DNA from: Thermus thermamylovorans
Lineage (GTDB): Bacteria > Deinococcota > Deinococci > Deinococcales > Thermaceae
NCBI RefSeq assembly: GCF_004307015.1
Contig: NZ_SIJL01000009.1
Location: forward strand, 7,686 to 71,685
Direction: 5' to 3'
Length of the DNA: 64,000 nt
A program made the position numbers and the translations under genes. The notes beneath the pieces were generated by a model. That model ran no database searches. It had not been told where the DNA came from and saw nothing but the letters and a program-made list of their open reading frames with translations. Below are positions 12,246 through 21,304 of the stretch, piece after piece. Numbering within the stretch: position 1 is the first letter of the stretch; each line of letters begins with the position of its first letter.

Positions 12246-13913
12246 TCAGAAAAAGCGGAGCAGGACCCACCCAAAGAATCCCGCCAGGAGGAGGTAGAGG
12301 AGGGTGGGGCGGACGGTGAGGCGCAGGAGGGGCCCCTCCCGGCCGATGAGCCCGGTGACGGCCGCGGCGGCCACCACGTTGTGCACGGTGATCATGTTGC
12401 CCGCGGCCCCGCCCACCGCCTGCAGGGCCACGATCAGGGCGTGGGGCAGGCCCAGGCGGTCGGCCACCCCCCACTGGAAGAGGGCGAACATCAGGTTGGA
12501 CACGGTGTTGCTCCCGGCCACAAAGGCCCCCAGGGCCCCGATGACCGCGGCGAAGGCGGGCCAGGCCAGGCCCACGTTCTCGGCCACGAAGCCCGCCAGG
12601 AGGAGGGGCATGGACTCCAGGCCGGAGGTGTTCCGGCCCGACTCGATGAAGATGCGCACCATGGGCAGGGCCACCAGTAAGGCCAGCGAGGCCGCCCGCA
12701 CCTGGGAGAAGGCCTCCCGGGCCGCCAGGCCGATGGACCTGGGGCCCATCCCGTAGAGGAGGAGGCCCGCCAGGACCCCCACCAGGAGAAGGATGGTCCC
12801 CGGGGAGTACAGGATCTGCCAGCCCTGGGAGATCCCGGTGCCCAGGATGTTCCGGAGGGCCAGGTCCACCTGGGTGAGCCAGCCCCGCAAGGGGAGGGCC
12901 TCCAGCCGGGTGAGGACCAGGAGGAGGCCCAGGACCACATAGGGGGTCCAGGCCCGGAAGAGGGGCATCCCCGGCCCCTCCTTCTCCTTGGGGGGCTCCA
13001 GGGTCCCCATCCACCAGGCGGGCCAGGCCTCCCGCCGGGGGAAGTCCCAAGGGGTTTTGGGCTGGAGGAAGCCCCGCCGGGCGGCGTAGGCCGCCACCGC
13101 CAGGCCCAGAAGCCCCCCGAAGAGGGAGGGGAACTCGGGGCCCAGGGTCCAGGCGGTGAGCACGTAGGGCACCACGAAGGCCGCCCCGGCGAAGAGGGCG
13201 AAGGGCCAGACGGCAAGGCCCTCCCGCCAGGAGCGCCTTTCCCCGAAGAAGCGGGTGAGCATCATGGCGATGAGGAGGGGCATGAGGAGGCCCACCAGGC
13301 CGTGGATGAGGGCCACGAAGCGGGCGATCTCCCAGGCGTAGGCCTCGAGGCTCACCCCCGCCAGGGCCAGGTATTCCCGCACCGGGGGGGCGTCCAGCCC
13401 GCTCCGGACCCCCACCAGGATGGGGGTGCCGATGGCCCCGAAGGAAACGGGGGTGGACTGGGCCATGAGCCCCACCATCACCGCCGCCGCCGCGGGGAAG
13501 CCCAGGGCCAGGAGCAGGGGTCCCACCACCGCCGCCGGGGTGCCGAAGCCGGAGGCCCCCTCGATGAAGCAGCCCAGGAGGAACCCCGCCAGGATGGCCT
13601 GGATCCTGCGGTCGGGGCTCACCGTCCGGAGGCCCTTGCGGATGGCCTCCACCGCCCCCGAGCGGCTCAGGACCGCGAGCAGGAAGAGGGCCCCGAAGAT
13701 GATCCAGAGCAGGGAGAGGGCCACCCAGATCCCCTGGATGGCGGCGGCCAGGACCACCACCCCGGGGACCTGCCAGGCCAGGAGGCCCACCAGGGCCACG
13801 GTGAGGAGGGAGAAGGGCATGGCCTGCCGCGCTCCCCAGCCCAGGCCCAGCATGAGGACCAGCACCACCAGGATGGGCAGAAAGGCCAAGAAGGCCAGCA
13901 CGGGCTCCGCCAT
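12246..13913 (-). CDS. lctP: L-lactate permease family transporter
   Basis: 555-residue polytopic inner-membrane protein with about 12-14 helices, matching the LctP family of lactate/glycolate:proton symporters. Recognised blocks are [34 protein letters not shown] and [17 protein letters not shown]. These three are diagnostic. The ATG has TATCCT (complement of 13922-13927) eight bases upstream. The 211-base region between this start and the next gene (13914-14124) holds short GC-rich repeats but no gene or riboswitch that I recognise. Confidence 0.92.
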   Translation of the reverse strand: MAEPVLAFLAFLPILVVLVLMLGLGWGARQAMPFSLLTVALVGLLAWQVPGVVVLAAAIQGIWVALSLLWIIFGALFLLAVLSRSGAVEAIRKGLRTVSPDRRIQAILAGFLLGCFIEGASGFGTPAAVVGPLLLALGFPAAAAVMVGLMAQSTPVSFGAIGTPILVGVRSGLDAPPVREYLALAGVSLEAYAWEIARFVALIHGLVGLLMPLLIAMMLTRFFGERRSWREGLAVWPFALFAGAAFVVPYVLTAWTLGPEFPSLFGGLLGLAVAAYAARRGFLQPKTPWDFPRREAWPAWWMGTLEPPKEKEGPGMPLFRAWTPYVVLGLLLVLTRLEALPLRGWLTQVDLALRNILGTGISQGWQILYSPGTILLLVGVLAGLLLYGMGPRSIGLAAREAFSQVRAASLALLVALPMVRIFIESGRNTSGLESMPLLLAGFVAENVGLAWPAFAAVIGALGAFVAGSNTVSNLMFALFQWGVADRLGLPHALIVALQAVGGAAGNMITVHNVVAAAAVTGLIGREGPLLRLTVRPTLLYLLLAGFFGWVLLRFF

Positions 13914-14124
13914 TTGCAGGCAGGATACCCTTGGAATCCGCTTGGGTCAAGGATTGGCTACGGATTGGAAGCCTTTCCCGCTTGCTCCGGGGCCCGGGTC
14001 TGCGGGGGTTGGCTGCCCGTGCACGGGGGTCCCCCCACGGGGAAGAAGGGAAGGGGCCTGGCCACGGCCTTTGGCGCCCCCCCTGGGGTGCAGGCCGCGG
14101 CGGGGTACTGGGGCCGGGGTGGCG

Positions 14125-14607
14125 TCAGCGGAGGCGCCCCTTCAGGTAGGCCAGGACCGTGTCCGCGTCCTTCAGGGGGTTCACCCCCCGCCAGACCCTT
14201 TCGATGCGGCCCTCGGGGTGGATGAGCACCGTGTCCCGGCTGTAGAAGCCGAAGAGGCTCCGCACCCCGTAGGCCCGGGCCAGACGCCCGTCCCGGTCGG
14301 GGATCATCCCCCCCTGGAGGGCCAGCCGCTCCAAGAAGGCGCACTGCTCGGAGGCTGGGTCGTGGCTCACCCCGTAGACTTGGACCCCCAGGCGCCGGAA
14401 CTCCTCGTAGAGCTCCGAGTAGCGCTTGGCCTGGAAGGTGCAGCCGGGGCTATGGGCCTTGGGGTAAAACCAGAGGACGGCCCAGGTGCCCCTCAGATCC
14501 ACGGGGCGGCCGTAGCTGTCCTGGGCCTGGAGGAGGGGGGCCTTGTCCCCCGGGGCCAGGGCCCGAGCCCGAAGGAAGCCCCAAAGCAGGAGGACCACGG
14601 GGTGCAT
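14125..14607 (-). CDS. Peroxiredoxin (AhpC/TSA, PrxQ-like), possibly exported
   Basis: 160 residues. The first 16 are hydrophobic with arginines after them, suggesting a membrane anchor or signal. The peroxidatic cysteine is C56 in HSPGCTF. The BCP resolving position (+5) is lysine, so the resolving residue may instead be C89 in SEQC, as in some PrxQ subgroups. DTVLIHPEGRIERVW is the conserved late strand. TAGGCT lies six bases before the ATG (complement of 14614-14619), fitting a leaderless start. Confidence 0.82.
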   Translation of the reverse strand: MHPVVLLLWGFLRARALAPGDKAPLLQAQDSYGRPVDLRGTWAVLWFYPKAHSPGCTFQAKRYSELYEEFRRLGVQVYGVSHDPASEQCAFLERLALQGGMIPDRDGRLARAYGVRSLFGFYSRDTVLIHPEGRIERVWRGVNPLKDADTVLAYLKGRLR

Positions 14608-14720
14608 GGCTTCAGCCTAAGGCGGAAGAGGAGGGGAAAAGGTGGGCGGGGCCGCAAGGGGTTTGAGGGAAGGGGCGCTTCCTCCCTGCGCGGAGGGGGG
14701 CGGCCTGCTACCCTTAGGGC

Positions 14721-15005
14721 ATGAGACCCTTCCTTTTGGGCCTGGCCCTGGGGGGGCTCCTGGGGGCGGGCGCGGTCTGGATGGCCGCCTTCCCGGCGGC
14801 CCGGGATCCCTTGGGCCCGCAAGAGGCCTACGGCGTCCTTCCCGTGCAATCCTTCCCCTTCCCCCAGGGGGAGGAGGGGAGCTGCGAGCCCCAGGTGTAC
14901 CTCTTCTGGAACGGGGAGTTTTTCCGCCTGCTTCCCATCCCCGGGGGGGAGCCCCAGGAACTCCTCCCTGTGCAGCCCGCCCCAAACCCCTTCGGCGGCT
15001 CCTAG
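14721..15005 (+). CDS. Small membrane-anchored protein, unknown function
   Basis: 94 residues. Residues 3-25 form one hydrophobic helix (LLGLALGGLLGAGAVWMAAF), followed by a short proline-rich tail with a single cysteine. No family was recognised. The ATG is preceded by TACCCT six bases upstream (14709-14714). It is a single gene between two minus-strand operons. Probably real because of the promoter spacing and good codon use, but the function cannot be guessed. Confidence 0.6.
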   Translation: MRPFLLGLALGGLLGAGAVWMAAFPAARDPLGPQEAYGVLPVQSFPFPQGEEGSCEPQVYLFWNGEFFRLLPIPGGEPQELLPVQPAPNPFGGS

Positions 15006-15101
15006 GTGCCGCTGCGCCCAGGTTGCCCCACCGGGAGAGGAACACCGGCCTGCGCACCTCTCTGAGGCCCCCGCGCCTCAGCCCAGGCCGCAGCGGGGTG
15101 C

Positions 15102-16040
15102 TCAGGCGGGCGAAAGGTAGCGCCGGACGGTCAGGCCCAGGAGGGCCAGGAAGCCCCCCAGAAGGCCCAAAGGCCCGGTGGCCTCCGCGGTCCGCGCCTC
15201 CAGGCGCAGGCCCTGGGCCAGCTCCCGGTACAGGGCGGACAGGTCCCCCTCCGAGGTCACCAGGTAGTACTGGCCCCCGGTGAAGGCTGCCAAGGACCAC
15301 AGGAGCTCTTCGTCCAGTTCAAAGGCTCCGGCGAGGAAGCCCAAACCGCTCACCGGGTCCTCTGGGCCCGGGGTCCAGCCGGGTACCCCCACCCCCACGG
15401 CGAAGATGCGCACCCCCATCCGGGCGGCCTCGGCCGCGGCCTCCAAGGGGTCCGCCCCGGTGCGGTTGCGCCCGTCGGTGAGGAGGAGGATCTCCCCCCG
15501 GCCCCCCGCCTCGCGGATTAGCCGCAAAGCCTCCAGGAGGCCTTCCCCGATGGCCGTGGAGCGGCCGAACTCCAGGCTTTCCAGACTCTGGAGGAGGCGC
15601 GGGCGGTCCCGGGTGGGGGGCTGGAGGGTCTGGGCGAAACCGCTAAAGGCCACCAGGCCGATCCGCACCCCCGGGGGCGCCTCCTGGAGGAAAGTCCGGG
15701 CCGCCTCCTTGGCGGCCTCGAGGCGGTTTGGCCTGAGGTCGGTGGCCATCATGCTTCGGCTCACGTCCACCACCAGGATGGCCACCCCCCCTCCTCCCCG
15801 GCCGGGCAGGGGGAGGAGGGGCCGGGCCGCCGCTAGGGCCAGGAGGAGGAGGCCCAGGGCAAACAGGAGGGTGGGAAGCCAGGGCAAAGGCCCCCGGGCC
15901 TCCCGGGCCGCCTCCCGGAGGAGGGGGACGAGGGGATGGGGTAGGCGGGCTTTGGGCCTCCTCCGGTGGAGGCCGAGGAGGAGGAAGCCCAAGAGGAACA
16001 GGAGGCTTAGGGCCTCGGGGGCCAGAAGGCTCACGGCCAC
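15102..16040 (-). CDS. VWA-domain membrane protein (BatA/BatB-like)
   Basis: 312 residues. Two N-terminal helices (about 5-25 and 55-75) are followed by a von Willebrand A domain with a MIDAS metal site: DVSRSM (D-x-S-x-S) near residue 93, a later threonine in the FGRSTA loop and the aspartate in LLTDG. A last helix is at about 290-308. Proteins of this kind work with MoxR ATPases and DUF58 proteins in envelope stress or complex assembly. Last gene of the moxR operon; its start overlaps the previous gene by 10 bases. Confidence 0.86.
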   Translation of the reverse strand: MAVSLLAPEALSLLFLLGFLLLGLHRRRPKARLPHPLVPLLREAAREARGPLPWLPTLLFALGLLLLALAAARPLLPLPGRGGGGVAILVVDVSRSMMATDLRPNRLEAAKEAARTFLQEAPPGVRIGLVAFSGFAQTLQPPTRDRPRLLQSLESLEFGRSTAIGEGLLEALRLIREAGGRGEILLLTDGRNRTGADPLEAAAEAARMGVRIFAVGVGVPGWTPGPEDPVSGLGFLAGAFELDEELLWSLAAFTGGQYYLVTSEGDLSALYRELAQGLRLEARTAEATGPLGLLGGFLALLGLTVRRYLSPA

Positions 16041-16954
16041 CTCCCTTCCTGGGCCAGGCTCCGGTAGGCCCCGAAGGCGAAGAGGAGGAAGCCGGCTGCC
16101 ACCAGGGCCTGGGAGAGGTCCCGGGGCTGCCTCCGCCAGGCGCGGTGGGGCTTCAGGACCCGGTACAGGGGCCGGAAGTCCTCCTCCAGCACCCCTCCTC
16201 CCGTGGCCTGGGCTAGGCGCAAGAGGCCGAGGGGGTCGGCGGGGACGAAGAAAAGCCCCTCACCGATACGGCTCACCGTACCCCGGGGGTCCCCCAGGGG
16301 ACGGACGAAGACGGGCAGGCCCGCCCGGGCCAGGGCCCGGCCCTCCTCCACGGGATCGCCCCCCACGTTGGCGGCCCCGTCGGAGAGGACCAGGAGGGCC
16401 GCCGGGGGGCGGGCTTCGGGCAGGTCCCGGCCCGCGGGCCCTTCCGGCCTCAGGGCCCGGCGGGCCACGGCCAGACCCTGGGCCAAGGCGGTGTTCCCCT
16501 GGGGGCGGAGGGCTTCCAGAACCTCCAGAAGCCCCTCGCGGTCTGTGGAGGGGGGGAAGAGGAGGGCCCCGTGGGGGCCGAACCCCACGAGCCCCACCTT
16601 GGCCGAGGGGTCCAGGCCCGTCAGGAAGGCCTTTGCCAGGGCTTTGGCCCGTTCCAGGCGGCTTGGGGGCTCGTCATCCGCGGCCATGGAGTGGCTGGTG
16701 TCCACCACCAGCATCACCTGGGTGAGGTTCTCCCGCCAGGGCAGGCTGGCCTCGGGGCGGCCCGCCGCCAGAAGGAGGAGCAAAAGGCCCAGGAGGTACG
16801 GCAGGGGTAGGGGCCTGGTCCGGGGGAGGAGGTGGGGGTCCAGGAAGCGGCCAAGCCGCCTTTGGCCCGCCCGGTGGCTGAGCCAGAGGAGGGCTACCCC
16901 GGTCCCGAGGAGAACAAGGCCTAGGAGGAAACCCTCGGGGCTCTTGAAGGCCAC
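16031..16954 (-). CDS. VWA-domain membrane protein (BatA/BatB-like), second copy
   Basis: 307 residues with the same plan as its neighbour: two N-terminal helices, a VWA domain with MIDAS motif DTSHSM, a QGNTAL loop and LSDGAAN, and a C-terminal helix. The two copies probably form a membrane pair. GTG 16954 is chosen because GAGGAGGCG lies a few bases upstream; the reading frame is open for another 240 bases but that part is antiphase to the DUF58 gene. It overlaps the end of the DUF58 gene by 34 bases. Confidence 0.84.
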   Translation of the reverse strand: MAFKSPEGFLLGLVLLGTGVALLWLSHRAGQRRLGRFLDPHLLPRTRPLPLPYLLGLLLLLLAAGRPEASLPWRENLTQVMLVVDTSHSMAADDEPPSRLERAKALAKAFLTGLDPSAKVGLVGFGPHGALLFPPSTDREGLLEVLEALRPQGNTALAQGLAVARRALRPEGPAGRDLPEARPPAALLVLSDGAANVGGDPVEEGRALARAGLPVFVRPLGDPRGTVSRIGEGLFFVPADPLGLLRLAQATGGGVLEEDFRPLYRVLKPHRAWRRQPRDLSQALVAAGFLLFAFGAYRSLAQEGRWP

Positions 16955-17790
16955 TTTCGCCTCCTCTCCACGAAGCGGAGGAGCAGGGGAACCAGGTCCT
17001 CCTCCGTGGAGGCCGGGAGGAGGTCCGCCCCCGCCCGCCGGATCTCCCCCACCCTTGCCCGCCGGAGGGCCTCGGCCCGCCTCCGGTAAGCCTCCCGCAC
17101 CCGGCCGTCCAAAGCGTTCACCTCTACCTCCTCCCCCGTTTCCGGGTCGAAGAAGGGGAGCACCCCCGCCCCGGGCAGTTCCCGCTCCCAAGGGTCTTCC
17201 ACCAGGACCGCCACCAGGTCGTGCCGGGCGGCCAGGCGGGCGAGGGGGGCGTAAAAGGGGTCCAGGAAGTCCGAGAAGACAAAGGAGAGACTCCGCCGCC
17301 TTCCCACCCGTCCCAGGAGGTCCAGGGCCTCCCCCAGGGGGCGGCTTCCCCCGGTCCTTTGGGCCTCCCGGGCCAGGAGGAGGGCCTGGGCCTTGCCCCC
17401 CCGGGGGGGCAGAAGGCCAGCGGGCAGGATGGCTCCCACCCGGTTTCCGTGGCGCAGGGCGATGTAGGCGATGGCCAGGGCCAGTTCCAGGGCCAGGCGG
17501 TACTTCTCCCGCCTGCGGGAGCCGAAGCGCATGGAGGGGCTCCCGTCCAGGAGGAGCCAGAGGGTGAGCTCCCGCTCCTCGCGGAAGCGGCGCACGTGGA
17601 GCTCCCCCGTGCGGGCGGTGGCCGGCCAGTCAATGCGCTCCGCCTCGTCCCCTGGGCTATAGGGGGAGATTTCCGCCAGCTCCAGGCTCTTCCCGTAGAA
17701 CACTCCCCGATAGTCCCCGAAGAGGAACCCGTCTAGGGGACGTACCGCTTCAAGCTCCAGCCGGGCCAAAAGGGCTTCGGGCGTCTCCAT
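16921..17790 (-). CDS. DUF58 domain protein
   Basis: 289-residue cytoplasmic protein. The central part matches DUF58 (PF01882): the motif YSPGDEAERIDWPATARTG followed by LLLDGSPSMRFG. It is the usual partner between a MoxR ATPase and VWA proteins. The function is not known precisely; family members are thought to act in maturation or envelope stress. The start codon lies inside the 3' end of moxR (41-base overlap), indicating tight coupling. Confidence 0.86.
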   Translation of the reverse strand: METPEALLARLELEAVRPLDGFLFGDYRGVFYGKSLELAEISPYSPGDEAERIDWPATARTGELHVRRFREERELTLWLLLDGSPSMRFGSRRREKYRLALELALAIAYIALRHGNRVGAILPAGLLPPRGGKAQALLLAREAQRTGGSRPLGEALDLLGRVGRRRSLSFVFSDFLDPFYAPLARLAARHDLVAVLVEDPWERELPGAGVLPFFDPETGEEVEVNALDGRVREAYRRRAEALRRARVGEIRRAGADLLPASTEEDLVPLLLRFVERRRKWPSRAPRVSS

Positions 17791-18784
17791 GGGGGTCGTG
17801 GAAGGGCACGAAGGGCGGAGGGAAGCGCTTCAGGATGGCCTCCAGCACGCTTTCCGCCCTCACCCCTTCCGCCAGGGCCTGGTAAGAGAGGACCAGGCGG
17901 TGGCGGAGGGCGTCCAAGTAGAGGTCGCGCACCTCCTCGGGAAGGGCGTGGGCCCGGCCCCGCAGGAGGGCCAGGGACTTAGCCCCCTGGACTAGGGCCA
18001 AGGAAGCTCTAGGGCTTGCCCCGTAGGCCACGAAGGGCTTGAGGTCCCTAAGCCCTGCCCCCTCCAGGTCCCGGGTGGCTTGCACCAGGGCGACCGCGTA
18101 CTCCGCCACCTTGGGGTGGACGTAGACCCGGTCGGCCAGGCGGGAGATGGCCAGGAGCTCCTCCAGGGGGAGGACCTTCGCCACCCGGATCTCTTCCCCC
18201 GCCGTCATGCGCTCCACGATCCGGAGCTCCTCGTGGAAGGCGGGATAGTCCACCACCACCTTGAGGAGGAAGCGGTCCAGCTGGGCCTCGGGCAGGGGAT
18301 AGGTGCCCTCGCTCTCGATGGGGTTTTGGGTGGCGAGAACCAAAAAGGGATCCGGCAAGGGGTAGGTCTCCTTGCCGATGGTTACCTGGCGCTCCTGCAT
18401 GGCCTCCAGGAGGGCCGACTGCACCTTGGCGGGGGCCCGGTTGATCTCGTCGGCCAGGAGGAGGTGGGCGAAGATGGGTCCGAGCTCGGTGCGGAACTCC
18501 CCCTCCTTGGGGTTGTAGACCCGGGTGCCCAGGAGGTCCGCGGGCACCAGGTCGGGGGTGAACTGGATCCTCTTGAAGGTGCCCCCCAAGGCCTGGCTTA
18601 GGGTCTTGACCGCCAGGGTCTTGGCCAGCCCCGGTACCCCCTCGATGAGCAGATGGCCCCGGGCCAGGAGGGCCACCAGCATTCTCTCCAGGAGGCGGTC
18701 CTGGCCCACGATGACACGCTTGATCTCCTTAAGCAGGCCCCTGAGCTTTTCCCCTGCTTCCTGAAAGGCTTCTTCCCAGGCCAC
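17750..18784 (-). CDS. MoxR-family AAA+ ATPase
   Basis: 344 residues. Walker A is GVPGLAKT, Walker B is LLLADEINRAP, and sensor 1 is in LATQNPIESEGTYPLPEAQLDRFL, all strongly diagnostic of MoxR (AAA_3). It probably remodels or activates partner proteins recognised by the downstream VWA proteins. GTG 18784 is chosen because CGGAGG stands five bases upstream; TATACT (complement of 18807-18812) is the likely -10. First gene of the four-gene operon. Confidence 0.88.
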   Translation of the reverse strand: MAWEEAFQEAGEKLRGLLKEIKRVIVGQDRLLERMLVALLARGHLLIEGVPGLAKTLAVKTLSQALGGTFKRIQFTPDLVPADLLGTRVYNPKEGEFRTELGPIFAHLLLADEINRAPAKVQSALLEAMQERQVTIGKETYPLPDPFLVLATQNPIESEGTYPLPEAQLDRFLLKVVVDYPAFHEELRIVERMTAGEEIRVAKVLPLEELLAISRLADRVYVHPKVAEYAVALVQATRDLEGAGLRDLKPFVAYGASPRASLALVQGAKSLALLRGRAHALPEEVRDLYLDALRHRLVLSYQALAEGVRAESVLEAILKRFPPPFVPFHDPHGDARSPFGPAGA

Positions 18785-18871
18785 GGCTGCCTCCGGGTTG
18801 GCCGGAGTATAGCGCCAAGGGGGCAGAGGTGCTAGGGGGGTGGCCACCTTTTTGGCACAGCGAGGCTGCCC

Positions 18872-19078
18872 ATGGTGGCCGGGGTGCCTACGGAGGTCCA
18901 CGGAGACGGCCGCTTTGTCCTCCGGGGCCACCTCCCCGTCTCCCTCCGGGCCTACGGGGAAGCCTGCCTCAAGGAGCGGGCGGCGGCCCTCGAGTCCTTG
19001 GCCGGCTGCGATCTCTGCCCCCGGGAATGCCGGGTGGACCGGGGGCAGGGGGTAGGGGTCTGCCGGGTAGGCCGGTAG
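18872..19078 (+). pseudogene. Truncated N-terminus of a radical SAM (PflA-like) protein
   Basis: 68 residues that end YGEACLKERAAAL..., CDLCPRECRVDR and GVCRVGR before a TAG. This segment resembles the N-terminal cysteine motif C-x2-CPR-x-C-x-V-D-R-x8-C of the PflA-like radical SAM family. The CxxxCxxC radical SAM site and the rest of the barrel are absent, and no continuation is visible in any frame before the convergent dehydrogenase gene. It is most simply a remnant. It could still be a small metal-binding protein, so the call is tentative. Confidence 0.5.
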
Positions 19079-19113
19079 GCCCGGGAGGCGGGGCTGCCGC
19101 TTCCCAAGGCCCT

Positions 19114-20202
19114 TCAGCCGGGTCTGAGAAGGGCCTTGCCGCGGGCGGCGAGGGCCTCGGGCCACCTTTCCAGGGGGAAGGTACCCCCCACCAGGCCTTC
19201 CAGACCCCGGAGGTTGGGCAGGAGGCCCACGGCCTCGGCGAACTCCTCCCGGGTGTAGGTGTAGCTCCCCAGGAGGCCCACCTCCTTGAACCAGAAGGGG
19301 GAGAGATCGGCCCACTCCAGCCCCGGGGCCCCCAGGAGGAGAACCTTTCCCCCTTCTTGGGCCAGGGCCAGGGCTTCCCGGAAGCCCCGGCCGCTTCCCG
19401 AGGCTTCCACCACCGCCTGGTATCCTCCCCGGTACCCCTCGAAGAGGAGGTAGCGGTAGCGCCGGGCCCGGGCCAGGAGGGCCTCCCGGGCGGTTCCGTA
19501 AACCCCATCCGCCCCGAAGGCCCGGGCCCTTTCCCCCTGGTGAGGGTACTTGGCCACGGCGTAGACCTTGCCGGCGAAGCCCAAGGCCCTCAGGAGCCCC
19601 ACGGCCAGGAGGCCCAGGGTGCCCATGCCCAGCACCAGCAGTTCCTCCGGCCAGGGCCTGAGCTTCTTAAGCCCCCGCAAGACCACCGCCAGGGGCTCGG
19701 CGAGGACCGCCCGCGCCTCGGGTACCCCCGGGGGAATGGGGTAAAGCCTTTCGGGGCGGACCAGGATCCACTCCCCCCAGCCCCCGGGGAGGTCGCGGTT
19801 GTACCCCAGCATCCCCGGGGCCAGGGCCCCTTCGGCCACGTTCTGGCAAAGCCCCTCCTCTCCCCTCTGGCAGGCGGGGCAGGGGGGAAGGCCCCGGTCG
19901 GCGCAGGAGAGGAGAGGGTTCACCGCCACCAGGCTCCCCTCCACCTCCCCCAGGACCTCGTGGCCCAAGACGGCGGGGAAGGAGAAGAAGGGGCTGATGG
20001 TAGGGGGGCTTTTCCCATAGAGGAGGGCCAGGTCCGAGCCGCAGACCCCGCTTAGGCGCACCCGGACCCGGACGAAGCCCTCCCGCTCGGGCAGGGGCAC
20101 CTCCGCCAGGCGCAAGGGGAGAAGCCCCCTGGGAAAGCGCTTGCCTAGGGCCCGGGCGGCGAAAAAGCGGGGCAGGGAGGGGGTGTAGAGGAGGGCCTTC
20201 AT
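19114..20202 (-). CDS. Zinc-dependent medium-chain alcohol dehydrogenase family protein
   Basis: 362 residues. Catalytic zinc ligands are visible in SGVCGSD and LGHEVLGE. A structural-zinc lobe contains cysteines around CADRGLPPCPACQRGEEGLC. The nucleotide-binding motif is VLGMGTLGLLAVGLL. The substrate is unknown. The start overlaps the aldolase stop by 4 bases (ATGA), so the two probably act on the same compound, perhaps a sugar or sugar phosphate. Confidence 0.85.
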   Translation of the reverse strand: MKALLYTPSLPRFFAARALGKRFPRGLLPLRLAEVPLPEREGFVRVRVRLSGVCGSDLALLYGKSPPTISPFFSFPAVLGHEVLGEVEGSLVAVNPLLSCADRGLPPCPACQRGEEGLCQNVAEGALAPGMLGYNRDLPGGWGEWILVRPERLYPIPPGVPEARAVLAEPLAVVLRGLKKLRPWPEELLVLGMGTLGLLAVGLLRALGFAGKVYAVAKYPHQGERARAFGADGVYGTAREALLARARRYRYLLFEGYRGGYQAVVEASGSGRGFREALALAQEGGKVLLLGAPGLEWADLSPFWFKEVGLLGSYTYTREEFAEAVGLLPNLRGLEGLVGGTFPLERWPEALAARGKALLRPG

Positions 20203-21260
20203 ACCATGGGCACGGTGCGGATGAGCCGGCCCTCGATCCTCTCAAGGATCTCGTCCATGCTGCGGCCGGTGATGGTGAGGCCGTGGTTCTTGAGGCCCAC
20301 CACCGCCCGGGTGGGGTCAGGAGCCTCCCGCACCTTCTCCGCCACCGCCTGGGCCAGCTCGTAGGTGCCGCAGGGGTAGTTGAAGGGGGTGGCGGGGACG
20401 CCCTCCATCCAGGCATGCACGTGCAGGATGGCCCCCACCCCGGGGTGCTCCCGGTAAATCATCCAGTGTTCTATGGCGTCCACGCTCACCCGCCTGGGCT
20501 CCACATGGGGGGGGATGGAGAGGAGGATGGCGTTCCTTCCCGGGTCGTAGCCCTTGACCATGAGGATGTCCCGGCCCACCGCCTTCAGGTTCGCCTTGTC
20601 CACCCCGCTCGCCGACATCCAGAAGCGGCGCTCGTCCTTGCGCACGGAGAGGTTGCCGTAGGAGAGACCTCCGATGCCGTAGAGCCTCTTCACGTGGCGC
20701 AGGTCCTCGGGGGGGAGGATCTCCTCTATGGGAAAGGGGGCGGGGAGGAGGTCCCACTCCTTGAGCCTCTTGCCCGCCCGGTGGAGGCTTTTCGTGAGCT
20801 CGTCCCCCTCCCAGAGCTCGGGCTCCAGGTCGGGCTCGAAGAGGTTGTTGATCACCAGTCGGCTGCAGGCGATGGGCCTTAGGCGCGCGGCCACCCGCTC
20901 GTAAAACGCCGCCCCTTCGGGTTCCTCGTAGTGGCCGAGCTCCAAGGTGAGGAACTTCACCCCCTGCCCGGGGACGTAGGCCAGGAGGACGTTGGAAAGC
21001 GCCCGGACCAGGTAGGGGTAGAGGTTTTGCAGGGGGTTTTCCGGGAAGTGGGGAAGCTCCAGCACCGAGGCCACGAAGGTGGCCTGGGCCTTACGGCGGT
21101 AGGGTTTGGGGTTTTCCGGGGCGATGGCGTTCAGCACCAGGTTGGGAGCCTCCGCCTGGGGGTTTTGGCGAAACCCTTGGGCCTCGAGGGCCTGCCCCAC
21201 CCCCTCCAGCAGGGCCGCCACCCGGGGCGTAGGCTCGCCGTGGACGAGGTATTCCCACAT
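20199..21260 (-). CDS. Class II aldolase/adducin family protein with long N-terminal extension
   Basis: 353 residues. The class II aldolase domain occupies roughly residues 190-345, with LSYGNLSVR, the zinc-binding HVHAW and the final NHGLTITG. The preceding 180 residues are not part of the usual aldolase fold and were not recognised; single-domain fuculose-phosphate-type aldolases are only about 210 residues. ATG 21260 is supported by AAGGAGG six bases upstream. First gene of a two-gene operon with a zinc dehydrogenase. Confidence 0.8.
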   Translation of the reverse strand: MWEYLVHGEPTPRVAALLEGVGQALEAQGFRQNPQAEAPNLVLNAIAPENPKPYRRKAQATFVASVLELPHFPENPLQNLYPYLVRALSNVLLAYVPGQGVKFLTLELGHYEEPEGAAFYERVAARLRPIACSRLVINNLFEPDLEPELWEGDELTKSLHRAGKRLKEWDLLPAPFPIEEILPPEDLRHVKRLYGIGGLSYGNLSVRKDERRFWMSASGVDKANLKAVGRDILMVKGYDPGRNAILLSIPPHVEPRRVSVDAIEHWMIYREHPGVGAILHVHAWMEGVPATPFNYPCGTYELAQAVAEKVREAPDPTRAVVGLKNHGLTITGRSMDEILERIEGRLIRTVPMV

Positions 21261-21304
21261 GAAGCCTCCTTGCATCCGGGTTCAGCCTACACCATACTGG
21301 TCCC

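Noticed and set aside
13937-13950. Eighth Fnr-type site before lctP
   Set aside because: Only the right half (GGTCAA) is present; the left half does not match and the distance to the start is 30.5, not about 41.5.
16955-17191. N-terminal extension of the second VWA protein
   Set aside because: It lies over the DUF58 gene in another frame and has no hydrophobic start or similarity; a good ribosome site precedes GTG 16954.
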